NCBI RefSeq assembly: GCF_001458415.1
Contig: NZ_CYSD01000012.1
Span: forward strand, 186,001 to 250,000
DNA length: 64,000 nucleotides
DNA from: Tritonibacter multivorans
GTDB taxonomy: Bacteria > Pseudomonadota > Alphaproteobacteria > Rhodobacterales > Rhodobacteraceae
Direction: 5' to 3'
This document shows positions 1 to 7,831 of the stretch, in pieces. The number at the start of each line of letters is the position of its first letter. Position 1 is the stretch's first letter. The notes under the pieces were generated by a model. It was not told the DNA's origin, searched no databases, and saw nothing but the letters and a program-made list of their open reading frames with translations. The position numbers were made by a program, and so were the translations under genes.

Positions 1-3
1 TCC

Positions 4-630
4 ATGTGGGATCGTAACCAAATGGCGGCCCGCGCCGCACAGGAACTGCAAGACGGCTGGTATGTGAACCTCGGCATTGGTATTCCGACGCTGGTCTCGA
101 ACTACATCCCCGAAGGGATCGAGGTCACCTTGCAGTCGGAAAACGGTATGCTGGGCATGGGGCCTTTCCCGATTGACGGCGAAGAGGACGCTGACCTGAT
201 CAATGCAGGCAAGCAGACCATCACCGAACTGCCGCAAACCGCTTATTTCGACAGCGCACAATCCTTTGCGATGATCCGTGGCGGCAAGATCGCCATGGCA
301 ATTCTGGGCGCAATGGAAGTGGCCGAAAACGGTGACCTTGCAAACTGGATGATCCCCGGCAAGCTGGTCAAAGGTATGGGCGGCGCAATGGATCTGGTCG
401 CAGGTGTCGGCCGCGTGGTGGTGGTCATGGACCACACCAACAAACACGGCGTCTCCAAGCTGCTGAAAGAATGCACCCTGCCGCTGACGGGCAAAGGCGT
501 GGTGGACCGGATCATCACGAACCTTGGGGTTCTCGATGTGGTCGAAGGCGGCCTCAAAATCGTTGAGCTCGCCGACGGTGTGACCGAATCCGATCTGCGC
601 GCAGCGACCGAGGCGACGCTGGTCGATTAA
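4..630 (+). CDS. scoB: 3-oxoacid CoA-transferase subunit B
   Basis: Beta subunit of succinyl-CoA:3-ketoacid CoA-transferase, which moves CoA from succinyl-CoA to acetoacetate in ketone-body or PHB-derived acetoacetate use. The 208-residue product has the N-terminal GIGIPTLV segment and the QSENGMLG motif, whose Glu46 is the residue that forms the CoA thioester in this family. Length is normal for a separate B subunit. Only three bases precede the ATG in the window, so the expected A subunit must lie just outside. No gene follows on this strand; a strong hairpin pair lies downstream. Confidence 0.93.
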   Translation: MWDRNQMAARAAQELQDGWYVNLGIGIPTLVSNYIPEGIEVTLQSENGMLGMGPFPIDGEEDADLINAGKQTITELPQTAYFDSAQSFAMIRGGKIAMAILGAMEVAENGDLANWMIPGKLVKGMGGAMDLVAGVGRVVVVMDHTNKHGVSKLLKECTLPLTGKGVVDRIITNLGVLDVVEGGLKIVELADGVTESDLRAATEATLVD

Positions 631-733
631 TCAGGCTTGCCCTTGTGCCAGCCCATGTGACTGCCCATGTGCCTGACTAAGTGCCCGCACATTGCGGTTG
701 TTTCACATGGATCATGACACGTCAGACACAGAC

Positions 734-764
734 GGGGGCGCCGAACCAAAGGTTCGGCGCCCCC
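734..764. terminator. Perfect hairpin between convergent scoB and transglycosylase genes
   Basis: Arms GGGGGCGCCGAACC and GGTTCGGCGCCCCC (14 bp, perfect) flank an AAA loop. A second hairpin, GGATCGC with GCGATCC around a 4-nt loop, follows at 771-788. The position between two convergent 3' ends suits a bidirectional terminator, although neither side has a clear T tract. Confidence 0.6.
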
Positions 765-822
765 GCTGTCGGATCGCGGCAGCGATCCGAAACCTCACGC
801 TCCGGCACCTGCGGCAGGGCCG

Positions 823-1722
823 TCAGTTCATACTGTGGAAAATGCACCCGTCCGAAATCATGATCGGTGGAGTCCGACAGAGACTGCGCGCCATCTGATA
901 GGCCGCCAGCACTTTGGGCACATAGTCCCGCGTCTCCGTATAGGGCGGCACCCCGTCATGATCGCGCACGGCACCAGGGCCCGCATTATAGGCCGCCGCA
1001 ACCAGCATCGGGTCACCTCCGTACAGGGCCATCAGCTGGTCGATGAACCGCACGCCACCTGCAATGTTGTCCTTTGGGGTAAAAGGGTCCGTGACCCCAT
1101 GTTCGACTGCTGTTTCGGGCATCAGTTGCATAAGCCCCTGCGCCCCTGCACTGCTTACAGCATCCGCCCGTCCCGAGGATTCCACCGCGATCACCGCCAG
1201 GACCCAGGCTGGCGACACCTGCGTACCCAGGGTGCCCGTCAGAATATCAATGCCGTATGCATTCACAATGTCCTGCATCTGCTGCAGTCGCGGGGCTGTG
1301 ACCTCGGGATGAGCGGCGATCACCTCTAGCGCAGTCTCCAGCCGCCCGGCGCTTGCTGCCTCCAATGCTGGCGAGACCTCTTCCCAAAACCATGCGAAGC
1401 GCGCCTCTTGCGGCACGGGTGTCGCTGCGGTGCTGTCTGTTTCTTCTGCGGGCGGATCGTCGCTCTCTGTCCGTCTCGACAAACGCGCCGCCTGTTCCGC
1501 AGGATCAATCTGAATAGTGATCAACCGCCCGCTGCCGGGTTTTGGTGGGCGGATACGTTTAGCGGTGAAATCATCATACTTGGAGGCTGCCTCGGCTGGG
1601 GCTGCATCTTGTGCGGCCAGAGGCTCAGCCGTGAGCGCAAGCACCGTGGCACAAACACAGACGCCGCTCCACCAGATCCTGTCCGCCCAAGACCCAGCCC
1701 GTTGTGGCGATCGAGGCGCCAT
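823..1722 (-). CDS. Lytic transglycosylase (SLT domain), periplasmic
   Basis: Predicted to cleave peptidoglycan glycan strands with 1,6-anhydro product formation. With the ATG at 1722 the protein has 299 residues: a signal peptide (hydrophobic stretch about 16-36, ending PLAAQ), a low-complexity acidic linker to about 105, a helical stretch, then the SLT domain from about 165. Family hallmarks are visible: catalytic Glu181 in AVESSGRAD, then GAQGLMQLMP, and AAAYNAGPGAV. The frame is open up to an ATG at 1884 with a fair AGGG upstream, which would add 54 residues before the signal peptide. I prefer 1722 because it puts the signal peptide at the N terminus, though its Shine-Dalgarno is poor. 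Confidence 0.88.
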   Translation of the reverse strand: MAPRSPQRAGSWADRIWWSGVCVCATVLALTAEPLAAQDAAPAEAASKYDDFTAKRIRPPKPGSGRLITIQIDPAEQAARLSRRTESDDPPAEETDSTAATPVPQEARFAWFWEEVSPALEAASAGRLETALEVIAAHPEVTAPRLQQMQDIVNAYGIDILTGTLGTQVSPAWVLAVIAVESSGRADAVSSAGAQGLMQLMPETAVEHGVTDPFTPKDNIAGGVRFIDQLMALYGGDPMLVAAAYNAGPGAVRDHDGVPPYTETRDYVPKVLAAYQMARSLCRTPPIMISDGCIFHSMN

Positions 1723-2230
1723 CGCATGCGAGTCGTCTTTCGTAGTGGCAAACAGCGCTTCAGCACGATTCCCCGCCCGATTCTGGGCATCTGACCGTAA
1801 ATTCGCGTGTATTTGGCCGCAAAGGGACAGGAATCCGGGCAAGAGCGCGGATGGAATCCCACTTAACTCTGTTTTTTTGCCCATTTTACCCTGCCTTGCC
1901 TCAACTCCAGTTTAGGAAAGTTCTAACGAAACGCCCACAAATGAGCAGGGAATCTGTCAAAATCGCCTCATTTCCCACCATTGCGTGGCAGACTTGCTGC
2001 GTGAAACAGGCATCAAATCACTGATTACTTAATAAATTCAAAATCCTAACCGGTCGGTAATTCATTTTTAAGATTTTCAGCCCTTTTCCCCCATTCGGCC
2101 CCAATCCTGCCACGCTGCACCGTCAAAACTAACTCATCCAAGACGGGCAGCCACCAAGCAGGTGAGAGAGCAGGTGGCACAGATGCTCAAAGGGATGAAA
2201 CTTTTTATCGATCCTCAGGAGGGACGAACT
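1723..2230. promoter_or_regulatory. Divergent intergenic region upstream of the Tad locus with a CtrA-like half-site pair
   Basis: This gap between the transglycosylase and the first pilin gene is AT-richer than its neighbours at about 1980-2090. It holds GTAA at 2057-2060, seven bases, then TTAA at 2068-2071, one mismatch from the alphaproteobacterial CtrA consensus TTAA-N7-TTAA. CtrA control of pilin genes is established in Caulobacter; its action here is inferred. No convincing -35/-10 pair was found. Part of the interval could be the 5' end of the transglycosylase gene if the longer start is used. Confidence 0.35.
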
Positions 2231-2422
2231 ATGATCAAATTCATCAAAAACTTCCGCAAAGACGACTCTGGCGCCGTGACCGTTGACTGGGTTGTTCTGA
2301 CCGCTGCTATCGTTGCGCTGACTGTTGCAGTCTTCACTTCCATCCAGACTTCCACAACCGGCCTGACCTCCACCGCGGCATCCAACGTGACCACCGGTGT
2401 TGCGGCTCCGACCGTACCCTAA
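2231..2422 (+). CDS. flp: Flp family type IVb pilin (first copy)
   Basis: Major subunit of the Tad pilus. The 63-residue prepilin has a short basic leader, a cleavage site after Gly14, and the hydrophobic assembly helix VDWVVLTAAIVALTVAVF. The mature N terminus is AVTVDW, so the usual Glu at +5 is Asp and the following Tyr is Trp; this variant is known in Rhodobacteraceae. The start at 2231 is set by AGGAGG seven to eight bases upstream and by leader length. A hairpin with a T-rich tail follows at 2481, so this pilin is probably transcribed largely on its own. Confidence 0.92.
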   Translation: MIKFIKNFRKDDSGAVTVDWVVLTAAIVALTVAVFTSIQTSTTGLTSTAASNVTTGVAAPTVP

Positions 2423-2480
2423 GTTTACCGTGGCTTCTGTGGCAGCTGGTTTCAGCGCCTCAGAGGTTGTGTAATCTTGC

Positions 2481-2514
2481 TCCGGGCCGGGACCGCCTGG
2501 CCTGGAGTTTCTTT
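2481..2514 (+). terminator. Probable terminator after the first pilin gene
   Basis: TCCGGGCC (2481-2488) pairs with GGCCTGGA (2499-2506) across a 10-nt loop with one G-U pair, followed by GTTTCTTT. It would separate high-level pilin transcription from the assembly genes. Confidence 0.55.
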
Positions 2515-2526
2515 ACAAGTGATCTG

Positions 2527-2536
2527 CCCCCCCCCC
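2527..2536. repeat. C10 homopolymer tract between the two pilin genes
   Basis: Ten consecutive C residues in non-coding DNA, about 150 bp upstream of the second pilin start. It is the longest single-base run I saw in the window. Confidence 0.9.
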
Positions 2537-2683
2537 AAATGAACGGGGCCACAGGTACTGCTCGTTAGATCCGGGTCGACAGTTCCGATCTGACAGTTCC
2601 GGTGTGACATTCCCCACCTGGCACCGGCAGTTTGGTAGCTGAACTTTTGACTGAGCCCGCAGGGAGCCCCAAGGAGCAATGTG

Positions 2684-2860
2684 ATGAAACGCCTGAAACA
2701 CTTTCTGGCCGATGACCAAGGAGCAGTAACCGTCGATTGGGTGGTGCTTGTCGCTGCCGGAGTCGCGCTGACCCTTGCTTTGCTGAATGCGTATGGCACC
2801 TCCATGGGCAGCTTGGCGACAAACATCTTCAACAATATGAACCTGAGCCTCTTTAGCTGA
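2684..2860 (+). CDS. Flp family type IVb pilin (second copy)
   Basis: Second Tad pilin or minor pilin, 58 residues. It has a basic leader (MKRLKHF), the same processing region as the first copy (QGAVTVDWVV, cleavage after Gly13, Asp at mature +5), then a hydrophobic helix and a short tail ending in FS. AAGGAG at 2671-2676 is seven bases before the ATG at 2684; the in-frame GTG at 2681 would be too close. The body and tail differ clearly from the first pilin, so this is a diverged paralogue and not a recent duplication. It precedes cpaB by 105 bp and probably heads the assembly operon. Confidence 0.88.
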   Translation: MKRLKHFLADDQGAVTVDWVVLVAAGVALTLALLNAYGTSMGSLATNIFNNMNLSLFS

Positions 2861-2965
2861 TCCATCTGGCTGTTCCTCGGAGCAGCCTTTCGGATTTTCT
2901 GCCAAACACGCCTGGCGCTAACCCGCCCTGTCTCAGGGCCCAAAAGATCAAACGGAGGCAACCTT

Positions 2966-3826
2966 ATGCGAGCGGTATTTGGTCTCGTCCTTATTGCTGG
3001 TATCGCCCTCGCGGGCGGCGCGGTGATGATGGCAAAGAATTATATTGAAGCTTACCAGCAGGCTTTGGCCGATGAACGGGCCAAGGGCGTCAACTATGTG
3101 CCGACCGTCCCGGTTTTCGTCGCGACGAAGGCGCTGAAATATGGTGAACGCCTCACGGAAGAGGACGTAAAAACAGTTTCTTGGCCCGAAACCGCCCTTC
3201 CCGAGGGGGCGTTTGTTTCAGCGGATGTATTGTTCCCGAAGGCCACAGGTGACCAGACCCGCCACATCCTGCGCGCAATGGAACCCGGCGAGCCGCTTTT
3301 GAAAGTGAAACTGTCCGAACCCGGTCAGGGCGCGGGTCTGACCTCGCTTCTTAAAACCGGTATGCGAGCCGCCGCCATCAAGGTCGATGTGGCCTCTGGC
3401 GTTTCCGGCTTCTTGCGCCCCGGCGACCGCGTAGATGTCTATTGGACCGGCAATATGGTTGATGCCGAAGGGCGCCGTGCCGGTGAAGTGACCCGCCTTA
3501 TCCTGTCGAGCATCGAATTGATCGCCGTAGACCAAACTGCGGGCCACGACGTCAGCGCAACAACCATTGCACGCACCGTGACCATCACCGGAACACGCGA
3601 CGACGTGGGCATCCTGCAGCACGGCCAGGCCACCGGCCGACTGTCTTTGTCGCTTGTTGGCGCCGGGGATACCACCGTGGGCACGATCGAAGACGTCGAC
3701 CAGCGCCGACTGCTGGGTCTTGCCGCTCTGGAGGTTGAACAGGCGCAGGAAAAAGAGCGCGTCTGCACAATTCGCAACCGCCGTGGCGCCGAGGTGGTCG
3801 AGGTTCCGATCGCTTGCCGCGACTAG
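2966..3826 (+). CDS. cpaB: Flp pilus assembly protein CpaB (RcpC)
   Basis: Periplasmic Tad component that works with the secretin. The 286-residue protein has an N-terminal membrane segment (about 4-24), an SAF domain from about residue 48 (PVFVATKALKYGERLTEEDV), and the RcpC/CpaB domain around 130-230 with AIKVDVASGVSGFLRPGDRV, the usual signature. The start is preceded by CGGAGG. It lies between the pilin and secretin genes, the normal Tad order. The length matches the family. Confidence 0.93.
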   Translation: MRAVFGLVLIAGIALAGGAVMMAKNYIEAYQQALADERAKGVNYVPTVPVFVATKALKYGERLTEEDVKTVSWPETALPEGAFVSADVLFPKATGDQTRHILRAMEPGEPLLKVKLSEPGQGAGLTSLLKTGMRAAAIKVDVASGVSGFLRPGDRVDVYWTGNMVDAEGRRAGEVTRLILSSIELIAVDQTAGHDVSATTIARTVTITGTRDDVGILQHGQATGRLSLSLVGAGDTTVGTIEDVDQRRLLGLAALEVEQAQEKERVCTIRNRRGAEVVEVPIACRD

Positions 3827-4125
3827 CGATCGAACAGATCACACCAGTTCACAAAAAGGCCGCCCCAACTGCTTTTGGTTGGGGTGGCGTCCTGCATCTT
3901 CAGCTGCGCCCCAAGCCCAACGGCCCCCTGGCTGCCCCCCTGGTTTTCCCCGGCACAGGTCTGACAAAAGACCGGCAACTTTCCCCGTGTTGCCCCGCCT
4001 CCACATCAAAGACGCCTGAAAACCCATTGATTATTGCAATGTAATCGGAAGTAGCGCAGGGTGTTGACAAAAATCGGGGCAACTCAGACCCCAAAGAAAA
4101 TTTCGTGATCGGAGAGGCAGGTCAC
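3827..4125. other. cpaB-cpaC intergenic region with an 11-bp hairpin
   Basis: GCCGCCCCAAC (3859-3869) pairs with GTTGGGGTGGC (3878-3888) with one G-U pair. Five A residues precede the left arm, so a T tract follows the hairpin only if it is read on the minus strand. A TTGACA stands at 4064-4069 but no matching -10 element is visible. No gene was recognised in the gap. Confidence 0.4.
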
Positions 4126-5544
4126 ATGGTATTTAGAAGTTTCGTTGCAGCGGCTCTGACTGGCCTTGCAGTTTTGGGGGCGTCTGTTCCTCAGAGTGTA
4201 CAGGCCAATGGGCTCAAAATCGTCAAACAAGGCACCAACGCAAAGCTAGAGGTGCCGATGAACCGCGCTGTCGTGGTGGAATCGGAACAGCCTTTTGCTG
4301 AGCTGAGCATTGCCAATCCTGGCATTGCGGACATTTCGTCCCTGTCGGACCGGTCGATCTATGTTCTGGGCAAATCGCCGGGGCTGACCACGCTGACACT
4401 GTTGGACGGCTCTGGCCGGCTGATCACCAATGTCGACGTCCGTGTGGCCGCTGATGTCAGCGAGTTCAAAGAACGTCTGCGCCAGATCCTCCCCAATGAA
4501 AAAATCGAGGTGCGCACCGCAAACGACGGCATTGTGCTGTCGGGGACCGTTTCAAGCGCCGCGCGGATGCAGCGCGCGCTGGATCTTGCCTCGCGTTATG
4601 CGCCGGATCGTGTGTCCAACCTGATGAGTGTCGGCGGCGTGCAGCAGGTCATGCTGAAAGTGCGTTTTGCGGAAATGCAGCGCAATGTCTCCAAACAACT
4701 GGGCACCTCGCTTGCGTTTCTGGGCAGTGACTCCGCCGGGGAGACCAATGGTTTCCTTGTGGATGGCAACAATCTGAACCTAAGCTTTGGCAACTCGAAC
4801 TCTACTGAGCGCGGCTATGCCACAGCAGAGAACACCTTTGGTGCAGCCCTTTTTGGCTTTGACATCGGCAATGTGGCACTTGGCGTCGTTCTCGAGGCGA
4901 TGGAACAAAAGGGCCTTGTCAGAATGCTGGCAGAGCCGAACCTCTCTGCCCTGTCGGGCCAAGAGGCCTCTTTCCTTGCAGGTGGCGAATACCCGGTGCC
5001 CGTGGCGCAGGAAGACGGTGTTATCACCATTGAATTCAAACCCTTTGGTGTTGAGCTGGACTTTATCCCCCGGGTTGTGGACGGCGATCTGATCAATCTC
5101 GAAATGCAGGCCTCTGTCTCTGCAATTGACCCGACTGTGACCTTTGAATCCGGTGGCCTGATCATTAATGGTTTCTCGCGTCGCGCGACGGAAACCACGG
5201 TCGAACTGCGTGACGGCGAAAGCTTTGCCATTGCCGGTCTGATCGAAGACGACTTCCTCGACAATGCCGCGCAAGTGCCGTGGCTGGGGGATGTCCCGAT
5301 CCTGGGCACCCTATTCCGCAGCGCCGATTTCGAACGCCGTCAAAGCGAACTGGTGATCATCGTCTCGGCCCATCTGGTCAGCCCAACCCGCGGTGATGTC
5401 TATGCCCTGCCTACAGATCGCATCCGCCCACCGAGCGAGCGTGACCTGTTCCTTCTGGGCAAGACCGAGCGCACCCAGCGTGGCGCGGCCGGTGAAGTTG
5501 CAAAGCAGGACTTCAATGGCTCTTACGGCTATATTCTTGACTAA
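4126..5544 (+). CDS. cpaC: Tad pilus secretin CpaC (RcpA)
   Basis: Outer-membrane channel through which the Flp pilus exits. With the ATG at 4126 the protein has 472 residues: a signal peptide ending near VQA, a pilus/secretin N-terminal domain (about 30-115), a BON-like segment, and the C-terminal secretin domain with VPWLGDVPILGTLFRS, the family signature. A GTG at 4105 in frame would add seven residues; the ATG has GGAG/AGG upstream and puts the signal peptide at the N terminus. It is followed after 12 bp by the OmpA-like gene, so the two are probably co-transcribed. Confidence 0.94.
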   Translation: MVFRSFVAAALTGLAVLGASVPQSVQANGLKIVKQGTNAKLEVPMNRAVVVESEQPFAELSIANPGIADISSLSDRSIYVLGKSPGLTTLTLLDGSGRLITNVDVRVAADVSEFKERLRQILPNEKIEVRTANDGIVLSGTVSSAARMQRALDLASRYAPDRVSNLMSVGGVQQVMLKVRFAEMQRNVSKQLGTSLAFLGSDSAGETNGFLVDGNNLNLSFGNSNSTERGYATAENTFGAALFGFDIGNVALGVVLEAMEQKGLVRMLAEPNLSALSGQEASFLAGGEYPVPVAQEDGVITIEFKPFGVELDFIPRVVDGDLINLEMQASVSAIDPTVTFESGGLIINGFSRRATETTVELRDGESFAIAGLIEDDFLDNAAQVPWLGDVPILGTLFRSADFERRQSELVIIVSAHLVSPTRGDVYALPTDRIRPPSERDLFLLGKTERTQRGAAGEVAKQDFNGSYGYILD

Positions 5545-5556
5545 CCCGCAGGCAGG

Positions 5557-6201
5557 ATGGTGACGCGCATGTTGAAACAATCGGCCCTGATTTTAAGCCT
5601 CGCAGCCGTAACAGGCGCTTGCGCCTACAAGGAGGCCGGAGAGCCGCTGGACACGCGCTACTTCGGCAGCGCCACCCATGAAAACGCAGCGATCATCTCT
5701 GGTGACCTGAGCTACACGGTGCAACTGGCAAACCGATTTGCCTCCGAGGTGCCCAGCACCATCACCTTCGACTTTGACAGCGCCCGTCTGGACGAAAGCG
5801 CGCGTCTGGTGCTCGACCAGCAGGCGGGCTGGATCAAACAGTTCCCTGAGGTGCGGTTCAAAGTGTTTGGTCACACCGATGCGGTCGGCTCTGAGCGCTA
5901 TAACAAGTCGCTGGGTCTGCGCCGGGCGCGGGCTGCTGTGAATTATCTTGTGCGTCATGGGATCAGCCGCAAGCGTCTGGAAGCTGTCGTCTCTTTTGGC
6001 GAAACGCAGCCGCTTGTCCTGACCGACCAGCGCGAACGCCGCAACCGCCGCACAGTGACCGAAGTGTCGGGCTTTGTGCAATCGCGCGTCAATTCGCTGG
6101 ACGGGCGCTATGCAGAGATCATTTACCGCGACTATGTGGAAAGCGCTGTTGCAGAACGCACCCTGACCCACGAATCGGCGATCGAAGCCTCGCTCGATTA
6201 A
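5557..6201 (+). CDS. OmpA-family lipoprotein of the Tad locus
   Basis: Probable outer-membrane lipoprotein anchoring the Tad secretin to peptidoglycan. The 214-residue product has a lipoprotein signal peptide with Cys22 in VTGAC and an OmpA-like peptidoglycan-binding domain at about 68-170 (TFDFDSARLDESA, FGHTDAVGSERYN, RRARAAVNYL, ERRNRRTV). It occupies the place where other alphaproteobacteria encode the pilotin-like CpaD, and no cpaD was recognised in the window. A terminator follows, so cpaBC and this gene end one transcription unit. An alternative ATG at 5569 would shorten the signal peptide by four residues. Confidence 0.88.
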   Translation: MVTRMLKQSALILSLAAVTGACAYKEAGEPLDTRYFGSATHENAAIISGDLSYTVQLANRFASEVPSTITFDFDSARLDESARLVLDQQAGWIKQFPEVRFKVFGHTDAVGSERYNKSLGLRRARAAVNYLVRHGISRKRLEAVVSFGETQPLVLTDQRERRNRRTVTEVSGFVQSRVNSLDGRYAEIIYRDYVESAVAERTLTHESAIEASLD

Positions 6202-6225
6202 CCGCCACACCGCAAAAACGGTTTC

Positions 6226-6253
6226 AAAAGGCTCCCACCCTGGGGGCCTTTTT
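6226..6253 (+). terminator. Rho-independent terminator after the OmpA-like gene
   Basis: AAAAGGCTCCC (6226-6236) pairs with GGGGGCCTTTT (6242-6252) across a 5-nt loop, giving an 11-bp stem with one G-U pair that runs straight into the T tract. Confidence 0.85.
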
Positions 6254-6496
6254 GCTGTCCGGGCGACAGAAACTGTCGGCGACGCCCCCTTTGGGCACCG
6301 TTCGGTCAGACCACATTAGGATTCCGTTAGGTATGTTTAACATTCCAAACAATTGGGGCTTTTTAGCCCAAATCTTGCCCAGATTGGGAACGAAGCTCTG
6401 ATCAAGGGGCGCCGTGTACCTTGTGGTGGGGGCGGCACCGGTCCGATTGAGCGCAGTTTCGCGGCTCCGTCGGGCGAGATTTAAGGATACTGGCGT
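6254..6496 (+). promoter_or_regulatory. Probable promoter region of the cpaE-tadV operon
   Basis: The upstream unit ends in a terminator, so the eight genes from cpaE onward need their own promoter here. TTAA at 6334 followed after seven bases by AACA resembles a degenerate CtrA site, but the match is weak. No standard -35/-10 pair was identified. Confidence 0.3.
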
Positions 6497-7747
6497 ATGA
6501 GTACTGCGGCTTCGCAACAAGAGACACCGCCGATCGTGGCCTGCACGATCTGCCGGGACGTACAGAATTTCGACCTCCTGATCGAGGATATGGAAACCGC
6601 CATGGGTGAAGCCTGGGGGGATCTTGATTTCACCGAGGCGCTGGCGTTCTTCTACCAGCCCGAAGCCGAGGCCGTGGAATTTGTGGCCCTGGCGATGGAA
6701 AGCGCCGATGAGGACAATCTGGACCTCATGGGCGAAATCATCACCCAGGCCAAATCTCGCAATATCAAAGTCATCCTGGTGGCCGAAGATGTCACCCCCG
6801 CGGCGCTGCACAAGCTGCTGCGTCTGGGCGCAGATGAGTTCATTCCCTATCCGCTGCCCGAGCACGAACTGGCCGCCGCAATTGAGCGTCTGCGCGCTCA
6901 AAACCCGGTCGCACCGGAAACCCCGGCCGCATCGGCCGCAAACAGCCCCAAACTGCATGCCGACAGCCGCCGCGAGGGCGCTGTGATTGTGACCCACGGC
7001 ATGGCCGGTGGCACAGGTGCCACCACCTTTGCGGTGAACCTTGCCTGGGAACTGGCGCAGCTCTCCGAAGGAGACACGCCGTCGGTCTGCCTTCTGGATC
7101 TTGATCTTCAGCACGGCTCTGTGTCGACCTACCTCGACCTGCCCCGCCGCGACGCGGTGATGGAAATGCTGAGTGAAACCGAAGTCATGGACGAAGACAT
7201 CTTTGGCGGCTCGCTTGTGACCTATCAGGACCGCCTGCAGGTCCTGACCGCCCCGGCCGATATGGTGCCACTGGAATTCATCACCCCCGAAGACATCCTG
7301 CGGGTGGTGGAGATGGCGCGCAGTCACTTTGATTTTGTGGTGATTGACCTGCCTCACACCTTGGTTCAATGGACCGAAACCGTGCTGAATATGGCCCATG
7401 TCTATTTCGCGCTGGTGGAGCTTGATATGCGCTCGGCGCAGAACACGCTGCGGATGAAACGGGCGCTCCAGTCCGAAGATCTGCCCTTTGACAAGCTGCG
7501 CTTCCTGCTGAACCGCGCGCCGAAGTTCACCGATCTCAATGGCAAAAGCCGCGTCAAACGCATGGCAGAAAGCCTTGGGATCGCCCTGGATATTCAGCTG
7601 CCCGATGGCGGCAAACCAGTGTTGCAAAGCTGTGACCATGGCCAGCCTCTTGCCACGTCGGCACCAAAGAACCCGTTGCGCAAGGAAATCGCCAAGCTCG
7701 CCAAGAGCCTGCACGAATTGGGCGCCAGCGAAGCCAAAGCCGCCTAA
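6497..7747 (+). CDS. cpaE: Tad pilus localization ATPase CpaE (TadZ)
   Basis: MinD/ParA-like protein that places the Tad machine, usually at a pole. The 416-residue protein has an N-terminal receiver-like domain (about 12-130) and a MinD-type domain from about 160. The P loop at 168-177, GMAGGTGATT, lacks the signature lysine of true MinD proteins, as is usual for CpaE/TadZ. LLDLDLQHGSVS follows at 199-210. The start at 6497 is preceded by AAGGA. It heads the second Tad transcription unit, 84 bp ahead of cpaF. Confidence 0.93.
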   Translation: MSTAASQQETPPIVACTICRDVQNFDLLIEDMETAMGEAWGDLDFTEALAFFYQPEAEAVEFVALAMESADEDNLDLMGEIITQAKSRNIKVILVAEDVTPAALHKLLRLGADEFIPYPLPEHELAAAIERLRAQNPVAPETPAASAANSPKLHADSRREGAVIVTHGMAGGTGATTFAVNLAWELAQLSEGDTPSVCLLDLDLQHGSVSTYLDLPRRDAVMEMLSETEVMDEDIFGGSLVTYQDRLQVLTAPADMVPLEFITPEDILRVVEMARSHFDFVVIDLPHTLVQWTETVLNMAHVYFALVELDMRSAQNTLRMKRALQSEDLPFDKLRFLLNRAPKFTDLNGKSRVKRMAESLGIALDIQLPDGGKPVLQSCDHGQPLATSAPKNPLRKEIAKLAKSLHELGASEAKAA

Positions 7748-7831
7748 GCAAACTGTGACGCAAAACGGCTAACTGCCGCCGCAAAGACAGCGATACGCCG
7801 CGCGCGGCACCTGTGGATCTGGGATTAGACG

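Noticed and set aside
4064-4069. TTGACA as a sigma-70 promoter for cpaC
   Set aside because: No acceptable -10 sequence lies 16-18 bases downstream.
6224-7714. 496-codon open frame antisense to cpaE
   Set aside because: Antisense shadow of a well-supported gene, and it covers the terminator at 6226.
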